From positions 1-43,257 of the forward strand of contig NZ_JAJHPU010000004.1 in NCBI RefSeq assembly GCF_020831405.1: DNA of 43,257 nucleotides, read 5' to 3'. Numbering within the stretch: the first letter of the stretch is position 1; each line of letters starts with the position of its first letter. The notes beneath the pieces were generated by a model. That model was given only the letters and a program-made list of their open reading frames with translations, was not told where the DNA came from and ran no database searches. This document shows positions 34,181 through 41,980 of the stretch, one piece after another. The stretch comes from Pseudomonas oryzagri (lineage in GTDB: Bacteria; Pseudomonadota; Gammaproteobacteria; Pseudomonadales; Pseudomonadaceae). The translations under genes and the position numbers were made by a program.

Positions 34181-35551
34181 ATGAATATCCCGTTTCGTAG
34201 CAGCCTGCCGCTGGCAGCACTGCTAATGCTGGTCGCCCAGGGTAGCTGGGCCAAGATCGACGGCGCCGAGGCGCAGAAGCTCGGCAAGGAACTCACCTGC
34301 TTCGGCGCCGAGAAGGCCGCCAACGCCGATGGCTCGATCCCGGCGTTCAGCGGCAAATGGCTGGGCACCCCGCCGGGCATGAAGTTCGACGGCGTGGGTA
34401 CGCGCCACCCCGATCCCTACGCCGACGAGAAGCCCCTCTACACCATCACCGCGCAGAACATGGAGCAGTATGCCAAGCGTCTGTCCGACGGCCAGAAGGC
34501 GCTGCTGCGCAAGTATCCGCAGAGCTTCGCCATCCCCGTCTACCCCAGCCACCGCGACTTCCGCCTCGACGACATTCGCTGCGACATCACCCGCAAGAAC
34601 GCCCTGACCGCCGTGCTGGAGGACGGCAACATGGGGGTGAAGGCCTTCAAGGGCGGCACGCCTTTCCCGCTGCCGAAAACCGGCGACGAACTGCTGCGCA
34701 ACATGCTGCTGCCGGCCTACGTCATCCAGGAGGATGCGGTCTACGACCAGGCGGTGGTCTATCCGGACGGCAAGGCGGCCTGGGGGCAGATGCGCTACGA
34801 GATCCTCGACAAGACCGGCGGCCCGGAGGATATCGGCCAGCCGACCACGGGGATCTTCGCCTACTCGCGGGCGACCGTGCTCAAGCCCGAACGCCAGAAG
34901 GGCGAGGCGTCGATGACCTACACCTACTTCAACGAGCTGACCAATCCGCAGACCAGTTGGCAGTACAACCCCGGCGCCCGCCGCGTGCGCCAGTCCCCCG
35001 GCTTCGGTTTCGACATGCCGCTGGGCGTGGGCGGTTTCCGCACCATCGACGACGACCGCCTGTTCAACGGCTCCCCCGAGCGCTACGACTGGAAGCTGGT
35101 CGGCAAGCGCGAGCTGTACATCCCCTACAACGGCTACCGGCTGGAAGGCTCCGATGTGAAGTATGCCGACCTGCTGAAGGCCGGCAGCATCGACCCGCGC
35201 GCCATGCGCTACGAGCCGCACCGCGTCTGGGTGCTGGAAGCCACCCTCAAGGAAGGCTATCGCCACCGCTACGCCAAGCGCGTGCTGTACATCGAGGAGG
35301 ACAGCTGGCAGGCGGTGATGGCCGACAACTACGACGCGCGCGGGCAGCTGTGGCGGACCAACTTTATGAACACCTACTACGCCTACGACGCCCGGGTGTT
35401 CCACGCCGGGGTCACGGTCTACCACGACCTGATGTCCGGGGCCTACCTCGCCGACCGCCTGACCAACGAAGGCGAGGCGCCGCGGCTCAACGGCGACCGG
35501 CTGAAACCCTTCATGTACACCACCGACATGCTGCGCCAGGCGGGCCGCTGA
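34181..35551 (+). CDS. DUF1329 periplasmic/outer-membrane-associated protein
   Basis: A 456-aa exported protein with a signal peptide (MNIPFRSSLPLAALLMLVAQ followed by GSWA and KIDG). The mature part has DUF1329 features: LGKELTCFGAEKAANADGSI and PAFSGKW near the N-terminus and YPSHRDFRLDD, GTPFPLPKTGDELLRN, NPGARRVRQSP, FMNTYYAYDARV in order. DUF1329 proteins are LolB-like in fold prediction and accompany DUF1302 proteins and export or degradation genes for hydrophobic compounds. A role in moving lipophilic substrate across the envelope is inference. GAGGCAAGCC lies before the ATG. The partner DUF1302 gene follows after 134 bp. Confidence 0.9.
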   Translation: MNIPFRSSLPLAALLMLVAQGSWAKIDGAEAQKLGKELTCFGAEKAANADGSIPAFSGKWLGTPPGMKFDGVGTRHPDPYADEKPLYTITAQNMEQYAKRLSDGQKALLRKYPQSFAIPVYPSHRDFRLDDIRCDITRKNALTAVLEDGNMGVKAFKGGTPFPLPKTGDELLRNMLLPAYVIQEDAVYDQAVVYPDGKAAWGQMRYEILDKTGGPEDIGQPTTGIFAYSRATVLKPERQKGEASMTYTYFNELTNPQTSWQYNPGARRVRQSPGFGFDMPLGVGGFRTIDDDRLFNGSPERYDWKLVGKRELYIPYNGYRLEGSDVKYADLLKAGSIDPRAMRYEPHRVWVLEATLKEGYRHRYAKRVLYIEEDSWQAVMADNYDARGQLWRTNFMNTYYAYDARVFHAGVTVYHDLMSGAYLADRLTNEGEAPRLNGDRLKPFMYTTDMLRQAGR

Positions 35552-35685
35552 GCGGTCCGGCGAAACGGGATTTCCCCAACTTCCCCAATAGGCTCGGTGA
35601 CGACGCTATGCCGTCGTCGCCGCGACCTGCCGCGCCCTGAACGGGCGAAACGAACCCCGCGCGGCAGGCAATCAGGAGACAGAAG

Positions 35686-37275
35686 ATGAAGCATTTTGCA
35701 GATCGGGCGATGGCACCGTGGCTGCTCGGGGCCTGCCTGCTGCCGCTGGGCGCGCCGGTAGCGGCCGGCTCCTTCGAGCTGGGCGACGAGGTCGACGCCG
35801 ACTACGTGGTCAACCTTTCCTATGCCGCGGCCTGGCGCCAGCACGATCCGGCCCGCGCCCTGGTCGACGGGCCGATCGACCCGGAAAGCGGCCTGCCGAC
35901 CACCGTCAACTCCGACGACGGCAACCGCAACTTCAAGGGCGGCGCGATGATCAACAACCGCGTGGCGCTGCTCGGCGAGCTGGACCTGAAGTACCGCAAC
36001 TACGGCGGCTTCGTGCGCGCCAGCACCTTCTACGATGACGTGTACTTCCACGCCAACGACAACGACTCGCCGGAGACCGTCAACAAGACCGGCGCGCACG
36101 ACCACTTCAGCTCGCAGGCCAGGAACCGCGCCGGCAGCCGCAGCCGCATCCTCGACGCCTACCTGTACGGCAGCCTGCAGACCGGCGAGGAGTCGATGCT
36201 CAACCTGCGCGCCGGTCGCCAGGTGGTGCAGTGGGGGGAAAGCCTGTTCTTCCCCAACATCGCCGGCGCCCAGTCGCCCGCCGACGCCACCAAGGCCAAC
36301 GTGCCGGCCACCGAGGTGAAGGACATCCTGCTGCCGGTCGGCCAGGTGCTCGCCCAGTGGCAGCTCAGCCCGGACTTCGGCTTGGCCGCCTACTACCAGT
36401 ACGAGTACAAGCGCACCGAGCTGGACCCGGTCGGCAGCTATTTCTCCTACGCCGACATGATCGGCCCGGGCGCCCAGTTCATCTACGCCGCGCCGGGCTT
36501 CGTGATTCCCAAGGGGGATGACGACGAGCCCCGCGACAGCGGCCAGTGGGGGGTGAGCGCGCGCTTCGCGCTCGGCAGCGAGAGCGAGGCGAGCCTCTAC
36601 CACCTGCGCTACCACGACAAGAACCCCAATGTGGCGCTGAATTTCGAGGACGGCTTCCTGGCCTCGTACAGCGTGGTGTACTTCGACGACATCGAGCTGA
36701 GCGGGGCGAGCTTCTCGACCCGCCTGGGCGATGTGAACCTGGCCGGCGAGGTCAGCTACAAGGAAGGAGTACCGGTGCTGGTCGACTCGGTGATCGGCGC
36801 CTCCGCCACCCGCGCCGACGCCACCCAGGCCCAGCTCTCTGCCATCTACCTCACCGGCCCGATGCTGCTGTCGGACCAGACCACCTTCATCGCCGAGGTC
36901 GCCTACCTGCACGTCAACGACGTCGATGCCTTCGAGTTCGAGGGCATGCGTTCCGACGAGCTCACCTACGACCGCAACGCCTGGGCCTATCAGCTCCTGA
37001 TGACGCCGTCGTGGAACAACGTCATCGACGGCTGGGACCTGAACATGCCGATCTCCTTCGCCCATCAGGCCCGCGGCACCGCCGCGGTGGCCGGCGCCTT
37101 CGGCAGCCTGGTCGGCGAGGGCGACAAGCGCGTGAGCGTCGGCCTCAACGGCAAGTATCTCAACAACCTCGAGCTGGGGATCGCCTACAACGGCTTCCTG
37201 GGCAGCGCCGATCTGGACAAGCGCCCGCTGGCTGACCGCGACTACTACGCGTTCAGCGCCAAGTACAGCTTCTGA
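35686..37275 (+). CDS. DUF1302 outer-membrane protein
   Basis: A 529-aa protein with a signal peptide (cleavage likely near VAAG-SFELG) and alternating beta-strand segments to a C-terminal YYAFSAKYSF. The final Phe is typical of outer-membrane beta-barrels. Family marks include FELGDEVDADYVVNLSYAAA, NLRAGRQVVQWGESLFFPN and LPVGQVLAQWQLSPDFGLAA. DUF1302 proteins occur with DUF1329 and may form an uptake channel for hydrophobic compounds; this is not proven here. AGGAG lies 8-9 nt before the ATG. The last codons were copied in the 208-bp direct duplication that follows (37489-37510 still reads FAFSARHRF in frame). Confidence 0.9.
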   Translation: MKHFADRAMAPWLLGACLLPLGAPVAAGSFELGDEVDADYVVNLSYAAAWRQHDPARALVDGPIDPESGLPTTVNSDDGNRNFKGGAMINNRVALLGELDLKYRNYGGFVRASTFYDDVYFHANDNDSPETVNKTGAHDHFSSQARNRAGSRSRILDAYLYGSLQTGEESMLNLRAGRQVVQWGESLFFPNIAGAQSPADATKANVPATEVKDILLPVGQVLAQWQLSPDFGLAAYYQYEYKRTELDPVGSYFSYADMIGPGAQFIYAAPGFVIPKGDDDEPRDSGQWGVSARFALGSESEASLYHLRYHDKNPNVALNFEDGFLASYSVVYFDDIELSGASFSTRLGDVNLAGEVSYKEGVPVLVDSVIGASATRADATQAQLSAIYLTGPMLLSDQTTFIAEVAYLHVNDVDAFEFEGMRSDELTYDRNAWAYQLLMTPSWNNVIDGWDLNMPISFAHQARGTAAVAGAFGSLVGEGDKRVSVGLNGKYLNNLELGIAYNGFLGSADLDKRPLADRDYYAFSAKYSF

Positions 37276-37291
37276 GGTTTGCGCGCCGTCC

Positions 37292-37387
37292 TGTAGGGGC
37301 GAATTCATTCGCCAGGCAGGCCTTCGGCCTGTCCTTGGCAACATCGGGGCCGCGTTGCGGCCCAAGGCGAATGAAGTCGCCCCTACA
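37292..37387. repeat. Long palindromic intergenic repeat, copy 10
   Basis: A full-length copy within the left duplication block; one right-arm base differs (GAATGAAGTCG). Confidence 0.95.
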
Positions 37388-37422
37388 ACGGATCGCCCCC
37401 GTTGGCACCCTGCAGCCTGCGG

Positions 37423-37440
37423 ATCGTCCATGCGGACGAT
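37423..37440. promoter_or_regulatory. Candidate cluster operator, duplicated copy A
   Basis: ATCGTCCATGCGGACGAT has perfect 7-bp arms (GGACGAT half-site on both sides) around ATGC. It lies about 330 bp upstream of the acyl-CoA dehydrogenase start and is probably a by-product of the duplication. Confidence 0.65.
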
Positions 37441-37533
37441 TCCGCGCCACGCCCCCACGACCCACGCCCCGGAAGACCGCCGCTTTTTCGCGTTCAGCGC
37501 CAGGCATCGCTTCCGAGATCTGCGCCGCCGTCC

Positions 37534-37629
37534 TGTAGGGGCGAATTCATTCGCCAGGCAGGCCTTCGGCCTGCCCTCGGCAACATCGGGGCCGCGTTGC
37601 GGCCCAAGGCGAATGAATTCGCCCCTACA
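37534..37629. repeat. Long palindromic intergenic repeat, copy 11
   Basis: A full-length consensus copy within the right duplication block. Confidence 0.95.
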
Positions 37630-37663
37630 ACGGATCGCCCCGTTGGCACCCTGCAGCCTGCGG

Positions 37664-37681
37664 ATCGTCCATGCGGACGAT
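37664..37681. promoter_or_regulatory. Candidate cluster operator, duplicated copy B
   Basis: Identical to copy A (ATCGTCCATGCGGACGAT). Its centre is about 90 bp upstream of the acyl-CoA dehydrogenase start at 37763, the usual distance in this cluster, so this is probably the working copy. Confidence 0.8.
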
Positions 37682-37762
37682 TCCGCGCCACGCCCCAGTC
37701 GCCAGACTCGATCCCACCGGCCGCCCACGGCGCGCCCCCACGACCTGGAAAAAGGTAGCTAT

Positions 37763-38920
37763 ATGGAATTCGCATTCAGCGACGAGCAGGAGATGATCCG
37801 CACGTCCGCCGAGGCTTTCCTCGCGGACGTCTCGGATTCCGCCGCCGTGCGGGCGGCGATGGCCAGCGAGCAGGGTTACGACCCGACGCTATGGCAGCGG
37901 CTGTGCGGCGAGATGGTCTGGCCGGCCATCCACATCCCCGAGCAGTACGGCGGCCTCGGCCTGGGCTTCGTCGAACTGGCCATCCTCCTCGAACAGATGG
38001 GCCGCCGCCTGCTCTGTTCGCCGTTCTTCGCCACCGCCTGCCTGGCCACCCCGGCACTGCTGCTGGGCGGCAGCGACGCGCAGAAGGCGCGCTGGCTGCC
38101 GCAGCTGGCCGAGGGCAGCCTGACCGCCACCCTCGCCTACGCCAGCGACAATCGCCAGGGCCTGGACGCGGTGCAGGCCAGCGCGCGCGCCGAGGGCGAG
38201 GGCTTCGTCCTCGACGGCGTGCTGCGCCATGTGGTCGACGGCCACAGCGCCGACCTGCTGATCGTCGCCGCGCGCGGCGCGCAGGGCATCAGCCTGTTCG
38301 CCGTGGACGCCACCACGCCGGGCGTCAGCCGCCGCCTGAAGCCGACCCTCGACCAGACCCGCAAGCTCGCCGAGGTGCAGCTCGAGCAGGTGTACGTCGG
38401 CGCCGACGCGCTGCTGGGCGAGGCGGGGCAGGGCGGGCCGCTGCTGGAAAGGGTGCTGCAACTGGCCTGCGCGGCGCTGGCCGCCGAGCAGACCGGCGGC
38501 GCCCAGCAGGCGCTCGACCTGACCCTGGCCTACATCCAGGAGCGCCAGCAGTTCGGCCGCCCGATCGCCAGCTTCCAGGCCATCAAGCACCGCGCCGCGG
38601 ACATGATGCTCGAAGTGGAATGCGCGCGTTCGGCCGCCTACTACGCGGCCTGCGCGGCCCAGGAGATGCTCGACACGCAGGGCGATGCCTTCGTCGCCGC
38701 TGAGCTGCCACTGGCCGCCGCGCTAGCCAAGGCGCGCTGTTCGGAAGCCTTCTTCCACTGCGCGGCCGAGTCGATCCAGCTGCACGGCGGCGTCGGCTTC
38801 ACCTGGGAGTACGACCCGCACCTGTATTTCAAACGCGCGCGTGCCAGCGAGGCCTTCCTCGGCGCCCCGTCCTGGCACCGCGAACGCATCGCCACCGCGC
38901 TCATGGGAGAGTCGGCATGA
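37763..38920 (+). CDS. Acyl-CoA dehydrogenase, small subunit of pair 2
   Basis: A 385-aa acyl-CoA dehydrogenase family member with MEFAFSDEQEMIRTSAEAFL at the N-terminus and RQQFGRPIASFQAIKHRAAD and LHGGVGFTWEYDPHLYFKRA in the C-terminal half. The SEPGAGSD motif is missing (the region reads TLAYASDNRQGLDAVQ), so it complements the partner encoded next. It is the first gene of a four-gene operon ending with the ketosteroid isomerase and a SnoaL gene. AAAGG lies 7 nt before the ATG; the longer frame upstream is repeat DNA. Steroid heteromeric dehydrogenases have this arrangement, here with the small subunit first, the reverse of pair 1. Confidence 0.9.
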   Translation: MEFAFSDEQEMIRTSAEAFLADVSDSAAVRAAMASEQGYDPTLWQRLCGEMVWPAIHIPEQYGGLGLGFVELAILLEQMGRRLLCSPFFATACLATPALLLGGSDAQKARWLPQLAEGSLTATLAYASDNRQGLDAVQASARAEGEGFVLDGVLRHVVDGHSADLLIVAARGAQGISLFAVDATTPGVSRRLKPTLDQTRKLAEVQLEQVYVGADALLGEAGQGGPLLERVLQLACAALAAEQTGGAQQALDLTLAYIQERQQFGRPIASFQAIKHRAADMMLEVECARSAAYYAACAAQEMLDTQGDAFVAAELPLAAALAKARCSEAFFHCAAESIQLHGGVGFTWEYDPHLYFKRARASEAFLGAPSWHRERIATALMGESA

Positions 38921-40110
38921 AGATCAGTTTCAGCGCCGCGGACGAAGCCTTCCGCGCCGAAGTCGCCGCCTGGCTGGCGGACAACCTGGGCGGCGAGTTC
39001 GAGCAGCTGCGCTTTCGCGGCGGCCCGGGCGACGAACACAGCTTCCCCGAGGAGCGCAAGGCCTGGGAGCGCAAGCTCGCCAAGGGCCGCTGGACCTGCG
39101 TGGGCTGGGCGCCGGAGCACGGCGGGCGCGGCCTGTCGATCAGCCAGCAGGTGATCTTCCACGAGGAATACGCGCGCGCCGGCGGCCCGGGGCGCATGGG
39201 CCATATCGGCGAGGGTCTCGCTGGCCCGACCATCGCCGCCTTCGGCACCGCCGAGCAGCAGCGCCGCTTCCTGCCGGGCATCGTCGCCGGCACCGAGTTC
39301 TGGTGCCAGGGCTATTCCGAGCCGGGCGCCGGCTCGGACCTCGCCAACGTCAAGACCCGCGCGGTGCTCGACGAAGCCAGCGGCAAATGGCGGATCAGCG
39401 GCCAGAAGGTGTGGACCTCGCTGGCCCACGAGTCCGAGTGGTGCTTCGTGATCGCCCGCACCACGCCGGGCAGCGTCGGCCACCAGGGCCTGTCGTTCCT
39501 GCTGGTGCCGATGGCCCAGCCGGGCGTCACGGTGCGGCCCATCGAGCAGCTCACCGGCACCTCGGAATTCAACGAGGTGTTCTTCGACGAGGCCGAGACG
39601 GACGCCACCAACATCCTCGGCGCCCCCGGCGATGGCTGGAAGATCGCCATGGCGCTGCTCGGCTTCGAGCGCGGGGTATCCACCCTCGGCCAGCAGATGC
39701 TGTTCCAGAACGAGCTGGAGGAAATCATCCGCATCGCCCGCGCCAACGGCGCCGCGCGCGATCCGCTGCTGCGCCAGCGCATCGCCGAGGCCTGGGGCGG
39801 CCTGCGCATCCTGCGCTACAACTCGCTGCGCATGCTCTCCGGCGCGCAGGACGGCGCGCTGCGCCGCGAGGCGATGATCTACAAGCTGAACTGGGCCAGC
39901 TGGCACGCCGATCTGGGCAAGCTGGCCATGGACGTGCTCGGCCCCGACGCCGAATTGCTCGAAGACGGGCCGTACCAGCTCGGCCGCCTGCAGTCGATGT
40001 TCCTGTTCAGCCGCTCCGACACCATCTACGGCGGCACCAACGAGATCCAGCGCAACATCATCGCCGAACGCGCGCTGGGCATGCCCCGCGAACCGCGCGT
40101 GCGCGCCTGA
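38917..40110 (+). CDS. Acyl-CoA dehydrogenase, large subunit of pair 2
   Basis: A 397-aa acyl-CoA dehydrogenase with the flavin motif YSEPGAGSD (~132-140), IYGGTNEIQRNIIAERALG at the C-terminus and WAPEHGGRGLSISQQVIF in the N-terminal part. The residue before GT is Gly rather than Glu, as in pair 1 (Ala). The start ATG overlaps the preceding stop by four bases (ATGA), which points to equal production of both subunits. The natural reading is an alpha2beta2 enzyme for a steroid-derived CoA ester. The following isomerase gene starts 11 bp after its stop. Confidence 0.92.
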   Translation: MKISFSAADEAFRAEVAAWLADNLGGEFEQLRFRGGPGDEHSFPEERKAWERKLAKGRWTCVGWAPEHGGRGLSISQQVIFHEEYARAGGPGRMGHIGEGLAGPTIAAFGTAEQQRRFLPGIVAGTEFWCQGYSEPGAGSDLANVKTRAVLDEASGKWRISGQKVWTSLAHESEWCFVIARTTPGSVGHQGLSFLLVPMAQPGVTVRPIEQLTGTSEFNEVFFDEAETDATNILGAPGDGWKIAMALLGFERGVSTLGQQMLFQNELEEIIRIARANGAARDPLLRQRIAEAWGGLRILRYNSLRMLSGAQDGALRREAMIYKLNWASWHADLGKLAMDVLGPDAELLEDGPYQLGRLQSMFLFSRSDTIYGGTNEIQRNIIAERALGMPREPRVRA

Positions 40111-40121
40111 GGAGCGACGCC

Positions 40122-40508
40122 ATGCTTACCCCACAGCAGATCCAGGCCCGGATGGCGCTCTACGTCGAGCTGGTGGATGCCGGCGATGTCGACGGCATCC
40201 TCGCCCTGTATGCCGCCGATGCGACGGTCGAGGACCCGGTGGGCACGCCGGTCCACCAAGGCCGCGAGGCCATCGGCCGGTTCTACCGCGAGGGACTGGG
40301 GCAAAGCCGGGCCAGCGCCAGTCTCCAGGGCGCCGTCCGCGCCACCCACAACGGCTACGGCGCCATGCCCTTTCGCGTCGAGCTCGACTGGGACGGGCGG
40401 CGCTGCTCGATCGAGGTGATCGACGTAATGGAGTTCGACGCCGAAGGCTGCATCCGCTCCATGCGCGCCTACTGGGGCGAAGCCAACCTGACGATGAGGG
40501 ATCTGTGA
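40122..40508 (+). CDS. ksi: Delta5-3-ketosteroid isomerase
   Basis: A 128-aa protein of the length and sequence pattern of steroid Delta-isomerase (EC 5.3.3.1), which moves the C5-C6 double bond to C4-C5 in 3-ketosteroids. The catalytic residues of the Pseudomonas putida enzyme (Tyr16, Asp40, Asp103) align with Y14 (in ALYVELVDAGD), D38 (in ADATVEDP) and D101 (in EVIDVMEFD). ATHNGYGAMPFRVEL and MRAYWGEANLTMR are also close to that enzyme as I recall it. AGGAG lies 8 nt before the ATG. It sits directly after the second acyl-CoA dehydrogenase pair and its stop overlaps the next start (TGATG). This is the strongest single indication that steroids are the substrate of the cluster. Confidence 0.95.
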   Translation: MLTPQQIQARMALYVELVDAGDVDGILALYAADATVEDPVGTPVHQGREAIGRFYREGLGQSRASASLQGAVRATHNGYGAMPFRVELDWDGRRCSIEVIDVMEFDAEGCIRSMRAYWGEANLTMRDL

Positions 40509-40960
40509 TGAACCTGGAAGAGCGCATCGCCCGCCTGGAGGCGCTGGAAGCGATCCAGCGGCTCAAGCACCGCTATCTCAACGCCTGCGACCTCAAGCAG
40601 GTCGAGACGATCCGCGACTGCTTCGCGGCAGGGGAGATCCTTATCGACTACGGCCCGATTGGGATTTTCCGCGACCGCGACAGCTTCGTCGCGCTCTACC
40701 AGGAGCTGGCCTGCCAGCCGCGGGTGATCGACCTGCACCACGGCTCCAACCCGGAGATCGACCTGCTGAGCGAGGACGAGGCCGTGGCGCGCTGGGCGCT
40801 GTGCTACTTCAACCTCGACGCCGAGACCGGCGCGACCCGCCAGCTGGGCGGCTTCTACCAGGATCGCTACCGCCTGATCGACGGGCAGTGGCGCATCGTG
40901 GAAACCACCTTCCGCGGGCATTTCGAGGCCAGCGGCGTGTGCCTGCAACGCAGCGCCTGA
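40508..40960 (+). CDS. SnoaL-like (NTF2 fold) protein
   Basis: A 150-aa SnoaL_4-type protein: IARLEALEAIQRLKHRYLNA, ILIDYGPIGIFRDRDSFVAL, then LHHGSNPEIDLLSEDEAVAR and GFYQDRYRLIDGQWRIVETT. It is similar in layout to the protein at 17129-17584 (QIKQLKARYF ... GEWRILRTGYKRL). The fold includes hydratases, isomerases and lactone-forming enzymes. The ATG overlaps the isomerase stop (TGATG), so translation is coupled; a GTG one codon earlier is less likely. It is the last gene of the operon and is followed by a strong bidirectional terminator. Its reaction cannot be named from sequence. Confidence 0.83.
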   Translation: MNLEERIARLEALEAIQRLKHRYLNACDLKQVETIRDCFAAGEILIDYGPIGIFRDRDSFVALYQELACQPRVIDLHHGSNPEIDLLSEDEAVARWALCYFNLDAETGATRQLGGFYQDRYRLIDGQWRIVETTFRGHFEASGVCLQRSA

Positions 40961-40980
40961 CGGCCTGGGCAGTAGCCGCA

Positions 40981-41019
40981 AACGAAAAACGGGGATCGTC
41001 GCGATCCCCGTTTTTCGTT
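40981..41019. terminator. Strong bidirectional terminator
   Basis: A perfect 18-bp stem, AACGAAAAACGGGGATCG/CGATCCCCGTTTTTCGTT, with a 3-nt loop (TCG). It has T-runs on both sides and serves the convergent SnoaL gene (plus) and SDR gene (minus). Confidence 0.92.
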
Positions 41020-41040
41020 GTGCCTCGTTAGGTGACGTGG

Positions 41041-41814
41041 TCAGCCGGCATTGGAAGCGGCCAGGAAGGCCGGACTTTCCCCGCCGCCGTGCACGCAGAT
41101 ATCCACCCCGCTGACATAGCCGGCCATCGGCGAGGCCAGGTAAAGACAGGCATTGGCAATGTCCTGCGGGCTGGCCATGCGCTGCAGCGGGATGCTCGCC
41201 GCAACGCGCGCCACCCCCTCGGCATCGCCGTAGTGCAGCTCGGCCTGCTCGGTGAGGATCAGCCCGGCGGTCACCGCATTCACCCGCACCCTGGGCGCCC
41301 ACTCCACCGCCAGCGAGCGGGTGAGATTGAGCAGGCCCGCCTTGGCCGCGCCGTAGGCGGCGGTGCCGGGCGAGGGGCGGATGGCGCTGACGCTGCAGAT
41401 ATTGATGATCGCGCCGCCCTCGGCCTGCGCCTGCATCACCCGGTTGGCCAGCTGGCAGAGGTTCAGCGGCGCCAGCAGGTTGAGGCGGATGATGGATTCG
41501 GAAAAGCGCGGCGAGGCGGTCGCCGCGTCGGCATGCGGGGCGCCGCCGGCGTTGTTGACCAGCACGTCGAGGCGGCCGTGACGCTCGACCACCACCTCGA
41601 CCAGGCGCTGGGCCTGCTCGAAGTCGCGCACGTCGCAGGGCAGAAACAGCGCCTGGCGGCCGTCATGCGCCGGCAACTGCTCGGGTGCGTTGCGCCCGCA
41701 GATCACCACCTCGGCGCCGCGTTCGAGGAAGCTCTGGCTGATGCCGCGGCCCACCCCCTTGCCGCCGCCGGTCACCAGGACCACCTTGCCGCTGAAATCG
41801 ATCGGATCGTGCAT
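41041..41814 (-). CDS. Short-chain dehydrogenase/reductase
   Basis: A 257-aa classical SDR: cofactor motif TGGGKGVG (15-22), NNAG (87-90), S141, Y154, K158 and the C-terminal ACLYLASPMAGYVSGVDICV. It is predicted to oxidise or reduce an alcohol or ketone with NAD(P). AAGGAGG lies 6 nt before the ATG, the best ribosome site in the cluster. The gene is divergent from the alpha/beta hydrolase gene and may share the operator at 41904-41921, whose centre is about 98 bp away. The substrate is unknown; a hydroxyl of the steroid core or a CoA-ester intermediate is plausible. Confidence 0.9.
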   Translation of the reverse strand: MHDPIDFSGKVVLVTGGGKGVGRGISQSFLERGAEVVICGRNAPEQLPAHDGRQALFLPCDVRDFEQAQRLVEVVVERHGRLDVLVNNAGGAPHADAATASPRFSESIIRLNLLAPLNLCQLANRVMQAQAEGGAIINICSVSAIRPSPGTAAYGAAKAGLLNLTRSLAVEWAPRVRVNAVTAGLILTEQAELHYGDAEGVARVAASIPLQRMASPQDIANACLYLASPMAGYVSGVDICVHGGGESPAFLAASNAG

Positions 41815-41903
41815 GCACCACCTCCTTAGCCAGTCGCTGATGCCGCCAAGGCTAATGGGGCAGGGCGCGAGCGCCTTCGTCCACGCGGACTCGGCGCTGT
41901 TGC

Positions 41904-41921
41904 TTAGTCTCCTCGGACGAT
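41904..41921 (+). promoter_or_regulatory. Candidate cluster operator between SDR and hydrolase genes
   Basis: TTAGTCTCCTCGGACGAT is a full consensus match, about 70 bp upstream of the hydrolase and 98 bp upstream of the SDR start, so it could control both directions. Confidence 0.8.
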
Positions 41922-41980
41922 TCCGGCGCGGATTCCCCTTCGGACAATGCCTTTCCAACAATAAGACGGGGAGGGCCGCC

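Larger units (their letters stand above)
37248..37455. repeat. 208-bp direct duplication, left copy
   Basis: This block includes the last codons and stop of the DUF1302 gene, a long palindromic repeat and an operator. It recurs at 37489-37696 with few changes, about 241 bp apart. The two copies fill most of the 487-bp gap between the DUF1302 gene and the acyl-CoA dehydrogenase gene. Confidence 0.85.
37489..37696. repeat. 208-bp direct duplication, right copy
   Basis: The second copy starts with CGCGTTCAGCGCC from the DUF1302 gene end and ends with CCGCGCCACGCCCC. The remnant gene tail has lost its stop codon (CGCTTCCGAGAT against AGCTTCTGAG). Confidence 0.85.
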
